DNA from: Clostridiaceae bacterium
Lineage (GTDB): Bacteria; Bacillota; Clostridia; Acetivibrionales; DUMC01
Length of the DNA stretch: 38,952 bases
Direction: 5' to 3'
Assembly (NCBI GenBank): GCA_012840075.1
Contig: DUMC01000171.1
Coordinates: 1 to 38,952 of the forward strand
The position numbers and the translations under genes were made by a program. Below, piece by piece: positions 7,525 through 16,430 of the stretch. The number at the start of each line of letters is the position of its first letter. The first letter of the stretch is position 1. The notes under the pieces were generated by a model, which saw nothing but the letters and a program-made list of their open reading frames with translations, did no database searches and was not told the DNA's origin.

Positions 7525-8880
7525 TTAATCATTTAAATCATTTATAACTCTTTTATATGGTGCAATCATGCTTTCATTGAACTTGTTTCCTATTTTAGCT
7601 TTCAGCTTTTGAGATGACATGAGAGCACCTACAAGATACATTTTTAATATGGTGCCTTTTTTCTTTTGCGGAAAGTCATATAATCCATGCTTTTTATAAA
7701 AACGGTGGTCTTCTTTCATTAAGCCGCGCATTATCCAAATGAGATCCCTGAATATTTTCATTCCACCAACGCCATAAAAATTTCTGGGCTGAACATACTT
7801 ATGACTGATGGCATATTCGAGTCTTGCAGCAAGCCTGTCAATTTCCGCATCGGGATCTATTTCATCGCAAGCAACTCCTGCAAAGAAATTACCTCCAACC
7901 TCGCTTCGGGCTTCAATAATCATCTGAAGGTTAGTCTCTATCAGGTAGTTTCCGCTAATCAGGTATCCCACCGGCTTACCCATGGTCACTGTTCTATGGC
8001 CATTACAAAACTGCCTATCGTCATACATTTTAAAAATTGAACCCATGGAGTGATCTTTAATGGAAAATGCGTATACTATAGCATCCGCTGTTTGAATATT
8101 ATTTCTCAAGAAAATATCAAAACCGTCTTTATATATGCATTTTCCTGAAGCCGCACAATCAAAGCAGCCTAAACAGCCACCGCGGAAAGGATATCCTGAG
8201 ATATTGACAATACGGCTGTTATACTTAAGAACTGCTCTAAACCTTTCAATCATGTCTTTAAGCTGTTTGTCGTCCTTAGCACAGTCCGTAACAATCACTA
8301 CATCTCCATTCTTCTTATCCTGGCTTAGAAGTACATTTGGTATATCAGACGTGACAGGTATACGTGCCGGTGCAGCCGTAGGCTTTGGAATGGTTTCATA
8401 CACATCATTCTCTATACACCAGCACACATACTCAAAGAACTCTCTTGCGCTTTTTCTCCCGTTTTCTGTCAGTAAATCGTCCATATCCGCAGACAGTCCT
8501 TTTATGTATTTCATGCCCAAATCCTGACAGTTTTCCTGGATAAATTTGTGTGCAGTCACATCATAGAAATGCTTGGAGGTTGTTATCTGTGTAACAAATT
8601 TTCCTGATACGTCAATCCCGGATGCTTTTAAAAGCTCTATAAACCTATGTAATTGGCTTGGGGCAATAAAAGTATATACAGGATAAGAGAAAATGATCAG
8701 GTCTGCGCTTAATATAGCTTCAGCAGCAGTTGAAAAATCATTTTCAAAGGATTTTATATTTTGACCTACATGAAGATACCTAAATTGATGCCCCGGGAAT
8801 TTTTTCTCTAAGTACAATGAAGTTTGCAATGTAATGCTGTATTTCCCTTTGGGGCTACCATTTAAAATAACAACTTTCAT
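7525..8880 (-). CDS. Flavodoxin-fold oxidoreductase with two NAD(P)H-dependent FMN reductase-like domains
   Basis: The protein has 451 residues from the ATG at 8880, which sits five bases after GGAGG. The open frame extends to 8910 but that start has no ribosome site and would overlap the upstream gene. Domain 1 (1-170) begins MKVVILNGSPKGKYSITLQT, with the P-loop-like NGSPKG that binds the FMN phosphate, and has ADLIIFSYPVY. Domain 2 (about 200-370) has VVIVTDCAKDD and the cysteine cluster GGCLGCFDCAASGKCIYKDG, as in iron-sulfur flavoproteins and FMN reductases. A basic C-terminal tail of about 80 residues follows. It sits 26 bases behind a Gfo/Idh dehydrogenase, suggesting an operon. Electron-transfer partner unknown. 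Confidence 0.82.
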   Translation of the reverse strand: MKVVILNGSPKGKYSITLQTSLYLEKKFPGHQFRYLHVGQNIKSFENDFSTAAEAILSADLIIFSYPVYTFIAPSQLHRFIELLKASGIDVSGKFVTQITTSKHFYDVTAHKFIQENCQDLGMKYIKGLSADMDDLLTENGRKSAREFFEYVCWCIENDVYETIPKPTAAPARIPVTSDIPNVLLSQDKKNGDVVIVTDCAKDDKQLKDMIERFRAVLKYNSRIVNISGYPFRGGCLGCFDCAASGKCIYKDGFDIFLRNNIQTADAIVYAFSIKDHSMGSIFKMYDDRQFCNGHRTVTMGKPVGYLISGNYLIETNLQMIIEARSEVGGNFFAGVACDEIDPDAEIDRLAARLEYAISHKYVQPRNFYGVGGMKIFRDLIWIMRGLMKEDHRFYKKHGLYDFPQKKKGTILKMYLVGALMSSQKLKAKIGNKFNESMIAPYKRVINDLND

Positions 8881-8906
8881 ATTAACCTCCTTATCACACA
8901 TCGGTA

Positions 8907-9959
8907 TCATGAGATAAATAAAATTTTATTTCCCGCTTCATATTTAAAAAACACTTTCCTCCCCTTTCTTGCACTTTCTAAGGCACCGAAAACCATGGCC
9001 ATACTTTTGATGTTATCTTTACAATCGGTTTCGGCAGTTCTATTTTCGATTAATGCGGAAAACATTTCATCAAGGCAACCTTCGTGCGCTTCCTTACCAT
9101 TCCATGTCATTTCAGGCTCAATACGTTTTACTTGGCTATAAAAAGTGTATTTTTCCGAAGGCACTTCAACTTCATAATATGGGGCATTATTTCCATCCCA
9201 GATAGCAGTTCCTTTACTTCCCGAAATTCTCCATTCTGCTTCCCATGACGTAGGAACTCCTATAGAACACCAAGAGCCTCTGTAACAGAACACTGAGCCA
9301 TCAGAAAATTCAAAGATACAAACAGCCGCTGCATTTCCTTTATACCATGAGCCCGGAGGATTAAACTCAAGACAATAAACCGATACGGGATCTTTTCCTG
9401 TGATAAAACGTGCCTCATCAAAGGTATGTATAGCCATATCAAGTATAAGAGGGCTTTCCATAATATCTCTAAAACCACCGAAGTGAGGACCGAGAAAAAA
9501 ATCTGCACAAATAAAACCAGGTTGTCCTATAGCACCTGAAGCTATAATGTCTCTTAAAGCCCTGATCTTTTTATTATACCTTCTGTTTTGCATTACAGCA
9601 TACATTTTCCCGGTTTTTTCAGCCATATTAACCATTTCCGTAGCTTCTTCCATGGTAGCTGCCATTGGCTTTTCACCTAAAACATCGCACCCAAGGGAAA
9701 GAGAAGTGGTTACAACTTTCAAGTGACTTTCCGGAATAGTTACATCAAATACAAGATTTGCACCTGTTTCTTTTATTGCTGTACCTATATCGTTGTAAAT
9801 ATTACAAGTTAATCCGTATTTTTGGGCCATTTCCCTTGCATTTTCCTCTTTTATATCCACCAATGCCGTGATTTCAGCATCGTTACGAGACATCGCATAT
9901 TTGATCCAAGCATTGGACATATTTCCACACCCGGCTACTGCAATTCTAAATTTTTTCAT
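8907..9959 (-). CDS. Gfo/Idh/MocA-family NAD(P)-dependent sugar dehydrogenase
   Basis: A 350-residue oxidoreductase of normal family length. The N-terminal Rossmann fold opens IAVAGCGNMSNAWIKYAMSR (GxGxxx nucleotide-binding loop). The hallmark EKPMAATMEEA carries the EKP lysine near residue 97. The C-terminal half (about 130-350) is the beta-sheet substrate domain, with DMAIHTFDEARFITG corresponding to the catalytic D-x-x-x-H region. The ATG at 9959 follows AAGGAGG by nine bases. Members oxidise or reduce sugars, inositols and related cyclic polyols. Its neighbours, a flavin protein and a rhamnosidase scrap, hint at glycan or glycoside metabolism but do not fix the substrate. Confidence 0.9.
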   Translation of the reverse strand: MKKFRIAVAGCGNMSNAWIKYAMSRNDAEITALVDIKEENAREMAQKYGLTCNIYNDIGTAIKETGANLVFDVTIPESHLKVVTTSLSLGCDVLGEKPMAATMEEATEMVNMAEKTGKMYAVMQNRRYNKKIRALRDIIASGAIGQPGFICADFFLGPHFGGFRDIMESPLILDMAIHTFDEARFITGKDPVSVYCLEFNPPGSWYKGNAAAVCIFEFSDGSVFCYRGSWCSIGVPTSWEAEWRISGSKGTAIWDGNNAPYYEVEVPSEKYTFYSQVKRIEPEMTWNGKEAHEGCLDEMFSALIENRTAETDCKDNIKSMAMVFGALESARKGRKVFFKYEAGNKILFIS

Positions 9960-10027
9960 ATTTAATTGCCTCCTTTTTTATACTTACCTTTTTCATACTT
10001 AATTGTCCTCTTTAAGGTTATATACAC

Positions 10028-10055
10028 ATTATATAATTATATAATAGTTAAGCAA
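10028..10055 (-). promoter_or_regulatory. SigA-type promoter for the dehydrogenase/flavodoxin operon
   Basis: On the minus strand TTGCTT (10050-10055) and TATAAT (10028-10033) are separated by 16 bases. It lies about 70 bases upstream of the ATG at 9959 and just downstream of the ABC ATPase stop. The -10 lies in a palindromic TATATAATTATATA stretch. Confidence 0.6.
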
Positions 10056-10066
10056 AAGTGGCGGAT

Positions 10067-10852
10067 TTATTTCAAATAAAATACATACTGCTTTGTATCT
10101 TCATACTGCTTTCCAGTTCCATCGCCTATGAGTACTTGTTTGGAATAAATTTTAAAAACTTCGTTAATAATACCGCTTTCAAATACAGCTTGCGGTGTAT
10201 CGCATATAACTATTTCCCCTTTTTCCAATAGACATACTTTGTCAGAACAGCGAAGAGCGCTGTTTAAATCATGAAGTACCATCACTATGGTTTTCCTCAT
10301 CGTTTTCAGATTTTTTATTATTTCCAGTATTTCCAGCTGATGATTAATATCTAAAAAAGTAGTTGGTTCATCTAAAAATATTATATCAGTATCCTGAGCT
10401 AAAATCATTGCTATGTAGGCTTTTTGACGTTCTCCTCCGGATAGTTCAAGAATATTTTTATTAATGTAATTATTAAGTCCCATGTGCTCTATAGCCATTT
10501 CCACGATTTCTTTATCTTTTTTCCGGGGGGTACGTGAAAAACCCAAATAAGGGTATCTCCCATGCATAACCAAATTATACACCGTGATATTTGGCACAGG
10601 TCTGTGCTGAGGCAGATAGGAAATCTTTTTTGCAAGTTCCTTGTTTGAGATACTTAAAACATCCTCACCTCTTATAGTAATCTTTCCGCTAAATGGCTTG
10701 AGCAAATTTGACGCTGTTTTTAACAAAGTAGTCTTTCCGCAGCCATTTTTCCCAATAATACTTGTAATGCTGCTTTCTTCAAAATCAATATTTATATTCT
10801 TAATGACCTCAACGTTGTTGTAACCGGCAGTTACATTTTCCAATTTAATCAT
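10067..10852 (-). CDS. ATP-binding protein of a metal-chelate/siderophore/cobalamin ABC importer
   Basis: This 261-residue FecE/BtuD/FhuC-type ATPase energises the importer encoded by the two upstream genes. The Walker A motif is GKNGCGKTT (34-42). The ABC signature is LSGGERQKAYIAMILAQD, and Walker B is DIIFLDEPTTFLD with the D-loop. The H-loop is VLHDLNSALR. Its ATGATTAA start overlaps the permease stop by eight bases, implying translational coupling, and AGGAGAGG lies eight bases before the ATG. Expected location is the cytoplasmic face of the membrane. Confidence 0.93.
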   Translation of the reverse strand: MIKLENVTAGYNNVEVIKNINIDFEESSITSIIGKNGCGKTTLLKTASNLLKPFSGKITIRGEDVLSISNKELAKKISYLPQHRPVPNITVYNLVMHGRYPYLGFSRTPRKKDKEIVEMAIEHMGLNNYINKNILELSGGERQKAYIAMILAQDTDIIFLDEPTTFLDINHQLEILEIIKNLKTMRKTIVMVLHDLNSALRCSDKVCLLEKGEIVICDTPQAVFESGIINEVFKIYSKQVLIGDGTGKQYEDTKQYVFYLK

Positions 10853-11888
10853 AAAGCTGACCTCTCCTGCCTTTTATCAATAGATGTATAAAGAACGGAG
10901 CTCCAAGGAAAGACATTATAATTCCCACAGGAATTTCAAAAGGTGCAAAAAGTATCCGTGCCAATAAATCACAAAGTAATGTGAAAATGCTTCCTATCAA
11001 TGCTGATACCGGAAGCAATATTCTATTGTCATATCCTACCAAAAACCTCGATATATGAGGAACAATAAGTCCAACAAAGCCTAACAAGCCTGCAAAGCTT
11101 ATGGCGCTTCCTGCCAACATTGATGCCAGAATTAAGAATATAAAGCGAATTCTGGTTACATTTAAACCTAAGGATTTGGCGCTTTCATCCCCTAATGCCA
11201 GTAAATTCATGTCATAGCTTAAAAGAATGGAAATAACTAAGGAAAAAACAATAAAACAGGATGCAAAACTCAGTCTGTCTATTGTTACACCGGAAAGACC
11301 TCCTATTAAAAACGCTATTCGTTCAACAGCTGTGTTAGGTTTTAGAATTAGTACGGTGTCCGTCATTGCACCGATGAAGCTTGATACTGCAACTCCCGCC
11401 AAAACTATAGCCATTCTGGAAGCACCTGTTTTTCGCGCTATAAAATAAACTAAAAGAACGGCAATGAGAGCTCCTATAAAAGCAGCAACAGTTGTATAAT
11501 ATAGACTTGCAGGAAAAAAAGCCGTAATTAATACGGCAAAAAATCCTGCTCCGGAATTCACGCCAATAATGCTAGGACCTGCAAGGGAATTATTTAGCAC
11601 TGCCTGGAGTATGGCACCTGCTACCGATAAAGCACAACCTGCAAGAACTGCAGCCAATGTCCTTGGTATTCTTACATAGCTCACAATTCTGTAAGCTTTC
11701 GATGTATTATTCCCTTGACGCATTGCAGAAATAATTTCCGATAAGGGTATTCTGGTAGAACCAATACTTATGCTCAGAAAAATCCCAATTAATAGCAAGA
11801 TTACGAGGGAAGCTATGACTGCTGCGTTGTAACTCTTGCTGTTTCTATTCAAATTTATCCGGGTAGAGAATCTTTGCAACATACTCAT
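10845..11888 (-). CDS. FecCD-family permease of the metal-chelate ABC importer
   Basis: About 347 residues with roughly ten membrane helices. It carries family features such as SLAGPSIIGVNSGAGFFAV (the N-x-L-x-x-P-x-x-x-G-x-x-x-G-A motif of BtuC/FecD) and GFVGLIVPHISRFLVG near residue 270, the segment contacting the ATPase. The ATG at 11888 behind GGGGTGAAAG is the preferred start; an in-frame GTG at 11897 and another ATG at 11882 are alternatives. The gene begins inside the end of the binding-protein gene, an overlap of over 40 bases, so the three genes form a tight operon in the order binding protein, permease, ATPase. Confidence 0.93.
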   Translation of the reverse strand: MSMLQRFSTRINLNRNSKSYNAAVIASLVILLLIGIFLSISIGSTRIPLSEIISAMRQGNNTSKAYRIVSYVRIPRTLAAVLAGCALSVAGAILQAVLNNSLAGPSIIGVNSGAGFFAVLITAFFPASLYYTTVAAFIGALIAVLLVYFIARKTGASRMAIVLAGVAVSSFIGAMTDTVLILKPNTAVERIAFLIGGLSGVTIDRLSFASCFIVFSLVISILLSYDMNLLALGDESAKSLGLNVTRIRFIFLILASMLAGSAISFAGLLGFVGLIVPHISRFLVGYDNRILLPVSALIGSIFTLLCDLLARILFAPFEIPVGIIMSFLGAPFFIHLLIKGRRGQLYD

Positions 11889-12912
11889 AGCTTTCACCCC
11901 ATCTGGCGTTAGGTTTATAATGGAATAACTCCTTTGGAAGTACGATGTACCTGTTGTTCTTCACTGCAGATAAATCTTTCCAAGCAGGGTTTGTCTCTAT
12001 TCCTTCCTTTAAATTCTGTAACGCCTTTTCACTGTCTCCCATTGTTATTACAAAAATAAAATCCGGGTCTTCCTGAATAATCACTTCCATACTTAGATCT
12101 TCCAGGAGGGACTCATGCTTTGATGCTATGTTTATAGTACTCAAATCATTAAGAATCCTGCAAGCCATGTTATCATCGTTTTTAGCTCTTGCACCGGTTG
12201 AAAAAGCGCGAATAAGCAATATGGTGGGATTGTAATTTTTATCGATTTTTGCAAGAACTTCATCGATCTTATTTTTAACTTCCAAGCCGTTTTTCTCATA
12301 CATTGCCTTGTTGCCGGTTATATCTGTGCATATCTTCAGCATATCCAAGTAGTCTTCGAAATGCTCTACCTTAAAAAAGGCAAAAGGTATGTTGGATTTT
12401 TTAAGAATTTCCGAAACTTTCACATGGCTTTCTATATCCGGAGAAAGCAGTACAAAATCAGGAGAAAGTGCTAAAACTTCTTCTATATTAGGTTGTTTTA
12501 CCGTACCGATGACTTTTGTTTCAGAAGGCAAATCCATGTTTCTTTCGGTTATAACATCGTCCGTTACTCCTGCAAGTTCGCCTCCTGCCAGTATCCAAGT
12601 TTCAGCATAGGAGCCAAGAAGAGAAACTACTCTTTGAGGTTTTTCTTTTAATATTACATTATTATTTAGTGCATCGGTAAAGCTATAATAATAATTGGTG
12701 TTAGCCTCCGCTCCAGGCTGTAACTCGGACTTTACCTGCAATGCTGTTACTTTTTGTGACTCTCCCACTTGTTGCTGCAATTGCGATCCTGTTTGTAGTC
12801 TTTCTTGCTTTGCACATCCAGCAGTTAACATACATATAAATAGTATAATTGCAAGCAGCATAGCATAATTTTTAAATGCATCATTCTTTTGTGCTATTTT
12901 CATACTGCTCAT
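11845..12912 (-). CDS. Substrate-binding lipoprotein of the metal-chelate ABC importer
   Basis: 355 residues. A basic N-terminus and hydrophobic helix end in the lipobox LTAGC (Cys about 33), so the protein is lipid-anchored outside the membrane. A linker rich in Gln and Ser follows. The TroA/BtuF-like bilobal domain then covers about 80-355 (RVVSLLGSYAETWILAGGEL, then VIGTVKQPNIEEVLALSPDF). Cluster-A binding proteins of this type deliver siderophores, haem or cobalamin. No riboswitch or clear Fur box was found upstream to distinguish these. The upstream spacer carries REP-like repeats. Confidence 0.9.
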   Translation of the reverse strand: MSSMKIAQKNDAFKNYAMLLAIILFICMLTAGCAKQERLQTGSQLQQQVGESQKVTALQVKSELQPGAEANTNYYYSFTDALNNNVILKEKPQRVVSLLGSYAETWILAGGELAGVTDDVITERNMDLPSETKVIGTVKQPNIEEVLALSPDFVLLSPDIESHVKVSEILKKSNIPFAFFKVEHFEDYLDMLKICTDITGNKAMYEKNGLEVKNKIDEVLAKIDKNYNPTILLIRAFSTGARAKNDDNMACRILNDLSTINIASKHESLLEDLSMEVIIQEDPDFIFVITMGDSEKALQNLKEGIETNPAWKDLSAVKNNRYIVLPKELFHYKPNARWGESYEYVAKILYPDKFE

Positions 12913-12934
12913 TCCTCTTCCATGATTTTTTAGG

Positions 12935-13138
12935 GGCAGACACGGGGGCAGACACGGGGACGGTTCTCTTGTCCGGTTAGACAGGGGGACGGTTCTCTTG
13001 TCTATCCTCGAGCGAAAATGTGAGGATTTTTTCTCTGTCTATCCTCGGAACAGACAGAAAAAGAACAAAATCGCTAGTGCCATGGCTTTCGAGGTTTGAC
13101 AAAAACAATTAATAGACAGAAGAACCGTCCCCCTGTCT
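12935..13138. repeat. REP-like inverted-repeat element (GACAGGGGGACGGTTCT family)
   Basis: Three copies of a 24-25 base unit are present. Copy A at 12950-12973 and copy B at 12979-13003 lie in the same direction; copy C at 13114-13138 is inverted. The shared core is GACAGGGGGACGGTTCT, with ends AGAC...GTCT that are nearly palindromic. Reverse-complemented C matches B at 23 of 25 positions. A further partial GCAGACACGGGG lies at 12935-12947. Between the arms are two smaller hairpins, ATCCTC/GAGGAT (13004-13025) and CTGTCT...AGACAG (13035-13056). The GC-richness stands out from the AT-rich surroundings. Copy C overlaps the stop codon of the methyltransferase gene. No transposase is present. Confidence 0.85.
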
Positions 13139-13877
13139 AGGGTTTTTCTAAAACATACACGATAAAATTCGGCACCCGGAGTTCGTCATCCAAATCAGGA
13201 TATTCTTTTAATTTATCAGCAGTTACTGTTGGCTCTATAATTTTCTTTACAATAAATCCGGTTTCTATAAAATTATTTAGGTATGTTGACAGCGTTCGAT
13301 GAAAATTGGTAAATTCCACCCCTAACATTTTCCAATGTCGTTCACTTTCATCAAAGTAATTGTCTAAAATAACATGCAGTTTTTCTCCTTTATCGTTTCG
13401 ATACCAACTTCCGATTGCAGACCTCATTGGATGCAAATTGGCTATGATGAATTTGCCTCCTCTCTTTAACACCCGGAATACCTCTTTGTTGTTTGCTTTA
13501 AAATCAGGCAAATCGCATTGATTTAGGTATGATACTACGATATCAAAGGTTTCATCTTCAATAAAGCCTAAGTCTTGCACATCATGCACACGATATTCAT
13601 CCCGTCCGGATTGGAGTTCCTGCGCTGCTTCAATCATCCGCTTGCAAAGATCCAAACCCAGTACATACTTAGCTCCGCGTTCAACAAGCATTCTGCAAAA
13701 ACGTCCTTCACCACATCCGCAATCCAGAATACTTAGCCCTTCAACATTTCCACATGCATCAAGCATAACCGGATCAAGTAGACCCTTGCGCACAGAGTTT
13801 TTACCTTCTCTAACTTCTTTAATCCACACAGGCGCGAGATTTATCCATTCCTGCATAAGATCATTAATGTCGCTCAT
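13137..13877 (-). CDS. Class I SAM-dependent methyltransferase
   Basis: 246 residues. The SAM-binding motif I is LSILDCGCGEGRFCRMLVER around residue 50, motif II is LGLDLCKRMIEAA, and the post-motif segment is FDIVVSYLNQCDLPDF. A Methyltransf_11/25-type fold fits, as in small-molecule or UbiE-like enzymes. It starts at the ATG at 13877 after GGGAAGGGTGG. Its stop codon lies within a REP-like repeat, so the 3' end may have been set by insertion of that element, though LEKP ends a normal-length protein. Substrate unknown. Confidence 0.85.
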   Translation of the reverse strand: MSDINDLMQEWINLAPVWIKEVREGKNSVRKGLLDPVMLDACGNVEGLSILDCGCGEGRFCRMLVERGAKYVLGLDLCKRMIEAAQELQSGRDEYRVHDVQDLGFIEDETFDIVVSYLNQCDLPDFKANNKEVFRVLKRGGKFIIANLHPMRSAIGSWYRNDKGEKLHVILDNYFDESERHWKMLGVEFTNFHRTLSTYLNNFIETGFIVKKIIEPTVTADKLKEYPDLDDELRVPNFIVYVLEKP

Positions 13878-14064
13878 TTAACCACCCTTCCCGGTAAACA
13901 CATTTAAAACAACTCTTTGGATTTCCACAACTTATCAATTTTCATATATCCATCAATTCAATAATATAGTAACTTAAATAAATTTCAAAGTTAATAGCAG
14001 GTTTGTATCTTAAGTATAAATAAATACGCCATCTTAAACAATAGTTATTTTTTTGATCCTAATT

Positions 14065-14265
14065 CTAACTGGAACCAAAAGACACTCCCTTAATTATTTG
14101 ACATTGTTCAGGTGTAACTTCGTCGGGAAAATCATGCATCATCTCAGCATAGCTGTAAATAAAGGAAAGAGGTGTGCGCAAATCGTGTGATATATTCGCA
14201 ATCAACTCACGGCGCAAACGTTCAACTTTAGAAAGCTCTTTTGCATATGAATAACTAAATCCTCT
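14065..14265 (-). pseudogene. Scrap of a sensor histidine kinase (HisKA region)
   Basis: On the minus strand, 60-odd codons read ELSKVERLRRELIANISHDL then RTPLSFIYSYAEMMHDFPDE and VTPEQCQIIKGVS, ending in TAG at 14065-14067. This is an H-box (I-S-H-D-L-R-T-P-L) dimerisation and phosphoacceptor domain. A stop lies just upstream in frame and there is neither sensor nor ATPase domain, so only a fragment survives. The rest of the 13878-14355 spacer holds only the methyltransferase ribosome site (GGGAAGGGTGG) and AT-rich sequence. Confidence 0.85.
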
Positions 14266-14355
14266 TTAAATTTTCATACTTCAAATATTTCCACATTGCA
14301 AAAAAAGTCGGTCCCTCAATTTATTTATTCCTACTTTGTCTTCATCTAGCCTTCA

Positions 14356-16200
14356 CTATTTATTTATAGGTATACTTACCACTCTGATGGTGCCTTTATA
14401 AGCATAAGCCCAGTAAACATAACCGTTGTGATACACTGGCGCCTCATAAGAATTCAATTGCAAACGGCCTAGTGAAGTTGCAGGAGTAACAATATTTCCA
14501 TCTGCTGTCAAAACCATATAGAAAGATTCCACCTTGTAATTATAAAAATATTCTGATTGTTCCTCAAATCTTTCGGTCCATAATATGATTATGTGATCAT
14601 CACCTTCGACAACTTGAGGTGCAATAACATCTCTGTCCGTATAATCTGTAAGCCAAATTACACCGTAATCGGTCACTTTCGTCAATGGTGTGTTGCCGGT
14701 ATCATAAATATCAAAAGATGTTTCACCGCTGCGTTCAATTCCCCCCACAAACATGGACGGAGATATCTCCCTGGAAAGAGGATCAAATATTTGGATAAAC
14801 AAGTTTTGTTTTTCAGTCTTTGCAGCTTCACCAATAGATTTTGCAGATGCACCGACAAGTACAACCCCTTTACTTGTTTCCACAAGGCCTCCGAGTTGTG
14901 CAAACGTTTTATTTACTATAAACATATCATAGTTTGAATTAGGTTCAAGGTAAAAATGAAAAACATTAAGAGGCGAATATGTAAATTCATATAACATTTT
15001 TATATTGTCCGTATTTATTCTTTTATGCAATTTTTCTATGATAAATCCCCGATCATATGCGTCACCGTGATTAGCAAAAATAAAGTCACCTGCTTTTTCC
15101 GAATAAATTACTGACTGATTAAATGAATGACTGACATACGGTACATCGGCTCTTTGACTGTTCCAGTAGTAAGTTTCAAACTCATACGGGAACATATCTT
15201 CCGTGTACACACCTATTACATTATTAGACTGATGCCCGTTGTACATCTCCCGAGCATAATTAACCATTAATATACCGTTATGAATGGCCGAAACACAATT
15301 ACCTGCAACAAAAGGAATCTTAGTGTTGCCATCGGCTCCTAACGGAGAAATCCCAACAAACCCCGTGGTTTTTATATGTTCACCCGCAGGTGAATATTTT
15401 GAAATAAAAATAGTTTCATCCGTGTTTTTAGTTCCCTCTTTTCCCCATACAATGTAAAAATTCCCTTCATCATCGGAAATTACATCACCCAGCATGGGAT
15501 ATTTCATCTCAATACTCAATGCTTTACTTGGAGTCACAATTTTCAACCGATTATCGAAGGCATATGCATATGCCAATCCTTCATCCATGTATGAAAATTG
15601 CTGTACGGGAGAAACCCTTGCCCAGTTGCTTATCCAATTTGCCTGGGTATCGGATAAATCCACATTTCTTATAAGCGAATAGCTGTCAACGGCATCTTCA
15701 GGTACATATTCAAATGCTGTTTCTATTATTATACTATAACCGTCCCAATCTACATAAAAATCAAAAACTCTTGCTAAATCCCGAAGTTTAAAGTAATTAT
15801 AACCGTCGATGGAATAAGCTGTTAGCTTGATTTCTTCGCCGTCAAGCAAAATAGGTGAAGTATTCTGAACGGCAACTTTACTGCTGATACCTATTGCTGT
15901 TTCTGCTTCATTACCAACGGGAGTATAAGTTCTATCTTTTAAAAGTTTAATAGTTTTCTCACTGTCATCCCATGTTACATCAAACTGTTTTGGTGTACCG
16001 GATAGTATGTAGGCAATATCGCGTAGCTTAAAGTAGTTGTAATTGCCTATGTTATATGCATCCAAGCTTTTTCCCGCACCATCCACAATAATTACCAACG
16101 TGTTTTTTATAGCAATCTCATTATCAGCAGCGCCGGCGGTTAATGGAATTAACAATAACAATGTAATTATTATTACTAAAATATTAATATACTTTTTCAC
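14356..16200 (-). CDS. Secreted protein with two copper-amine-oxidase-like stalk repeats
   Basis: 614 residues with a signal peptide (KKYINILVIIITLLLLIPLT, cleavage near AGAA). Two stalk-type repeats follow, about 28-95 and 100-170. Each carries an [I/L]-x-x-Y-N-Y-F-K-L-R-D motif (NYFKLRDIAYIL, then NYFKLRDLARVF) and a D-W-D segment, as in Clostridial cell-surface proteins. The remaining ~440 residues look like a beta-rich, possibly propeller, extracellular domain with short blade-like strands (for example FIFANHGDAYDRGFIIEKL); no enzyme motif is recognised. The start is a GTG at 16200, nine bases after AGGAGGAG. It stands alone, with no operon partner. Confidence 0.75.
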   Translation of the reverse strand: MKKYINILVIIITLLLLIPLTAGAADNEIAIKNTLVIIVDGAGKSLDAYNIGNYNYFKLRDIAYILSGTPKQFDVTWDDSEKTIKLLKDRTYTPVGNEAETAIGISSKVAVQNTSPILLDGEEIKLTAYSIDGYNYFKLRDLARVFDFYVDWDGYSIIIETAFEYVPEDAVDSYSLIRNVDLSDTQANWISNWARVSPVQQFSYMDEGLAYAYAFDNRLKIVTPSKALSIEMKYPMLGDVISDDEGNFYIVWGKEGTKNTDETIFISKYSPAGEHIKTTGFVGISPLGADGNTKIPFVAGNCVSAIHNGILMVNYAREMYNGHQSNNVIGVYTEDMFPYEFETYYWNSQRADVPYVSHSFNQSVIYSEKAGDFIFANHGDAYDRGFIIEKLHKRINTDNIKMLYEFTYSPLNVFHFYLEPNSNYDMFIVNKTFAQLGGLVETSKGVVLVGASAKSIGEAAKTEKQNLFIQIFDPLSREISPSMFVGGIERSGETSFDIYDTGNTPLTKVTDYGVIWLTDYTDRDVIAPQVVEGDDHIIILWTERFEEQSEYFYNYKVESFYMVLTADGNIVTPATSLGRLQLNSYEAPVYHNGYVYWAYAYKGTIRVVSIPINK

Positions 16201-16430
16201 TATTAATTCTCCTCCTATCTATTCTAAAAAATTCATACAGCTACCAGCCATATATAAATTTATATTATGACAAAAAGTAGCACTGCTAAGATTTAAAGGT
16301 ATTCATCTACCAAAGTAGACTGATAATAAAGCAATATAAATCAATTCAATTAACAAAAATCAACAAAGCAGCACATAATTCAATATCGGGTTTTTTCACG
16401 ATTTTTTAACTGAAATAATTTAGCTGATGT

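Noticed and set aside
12913-13136. Cobalamin or other riboswitch upstream of the FecBCD-like operon
   Set aside because: The structured sequence is accounted for by the repeated GACAGGGGGACGGTTCT units. No B12-box-like core was seen.
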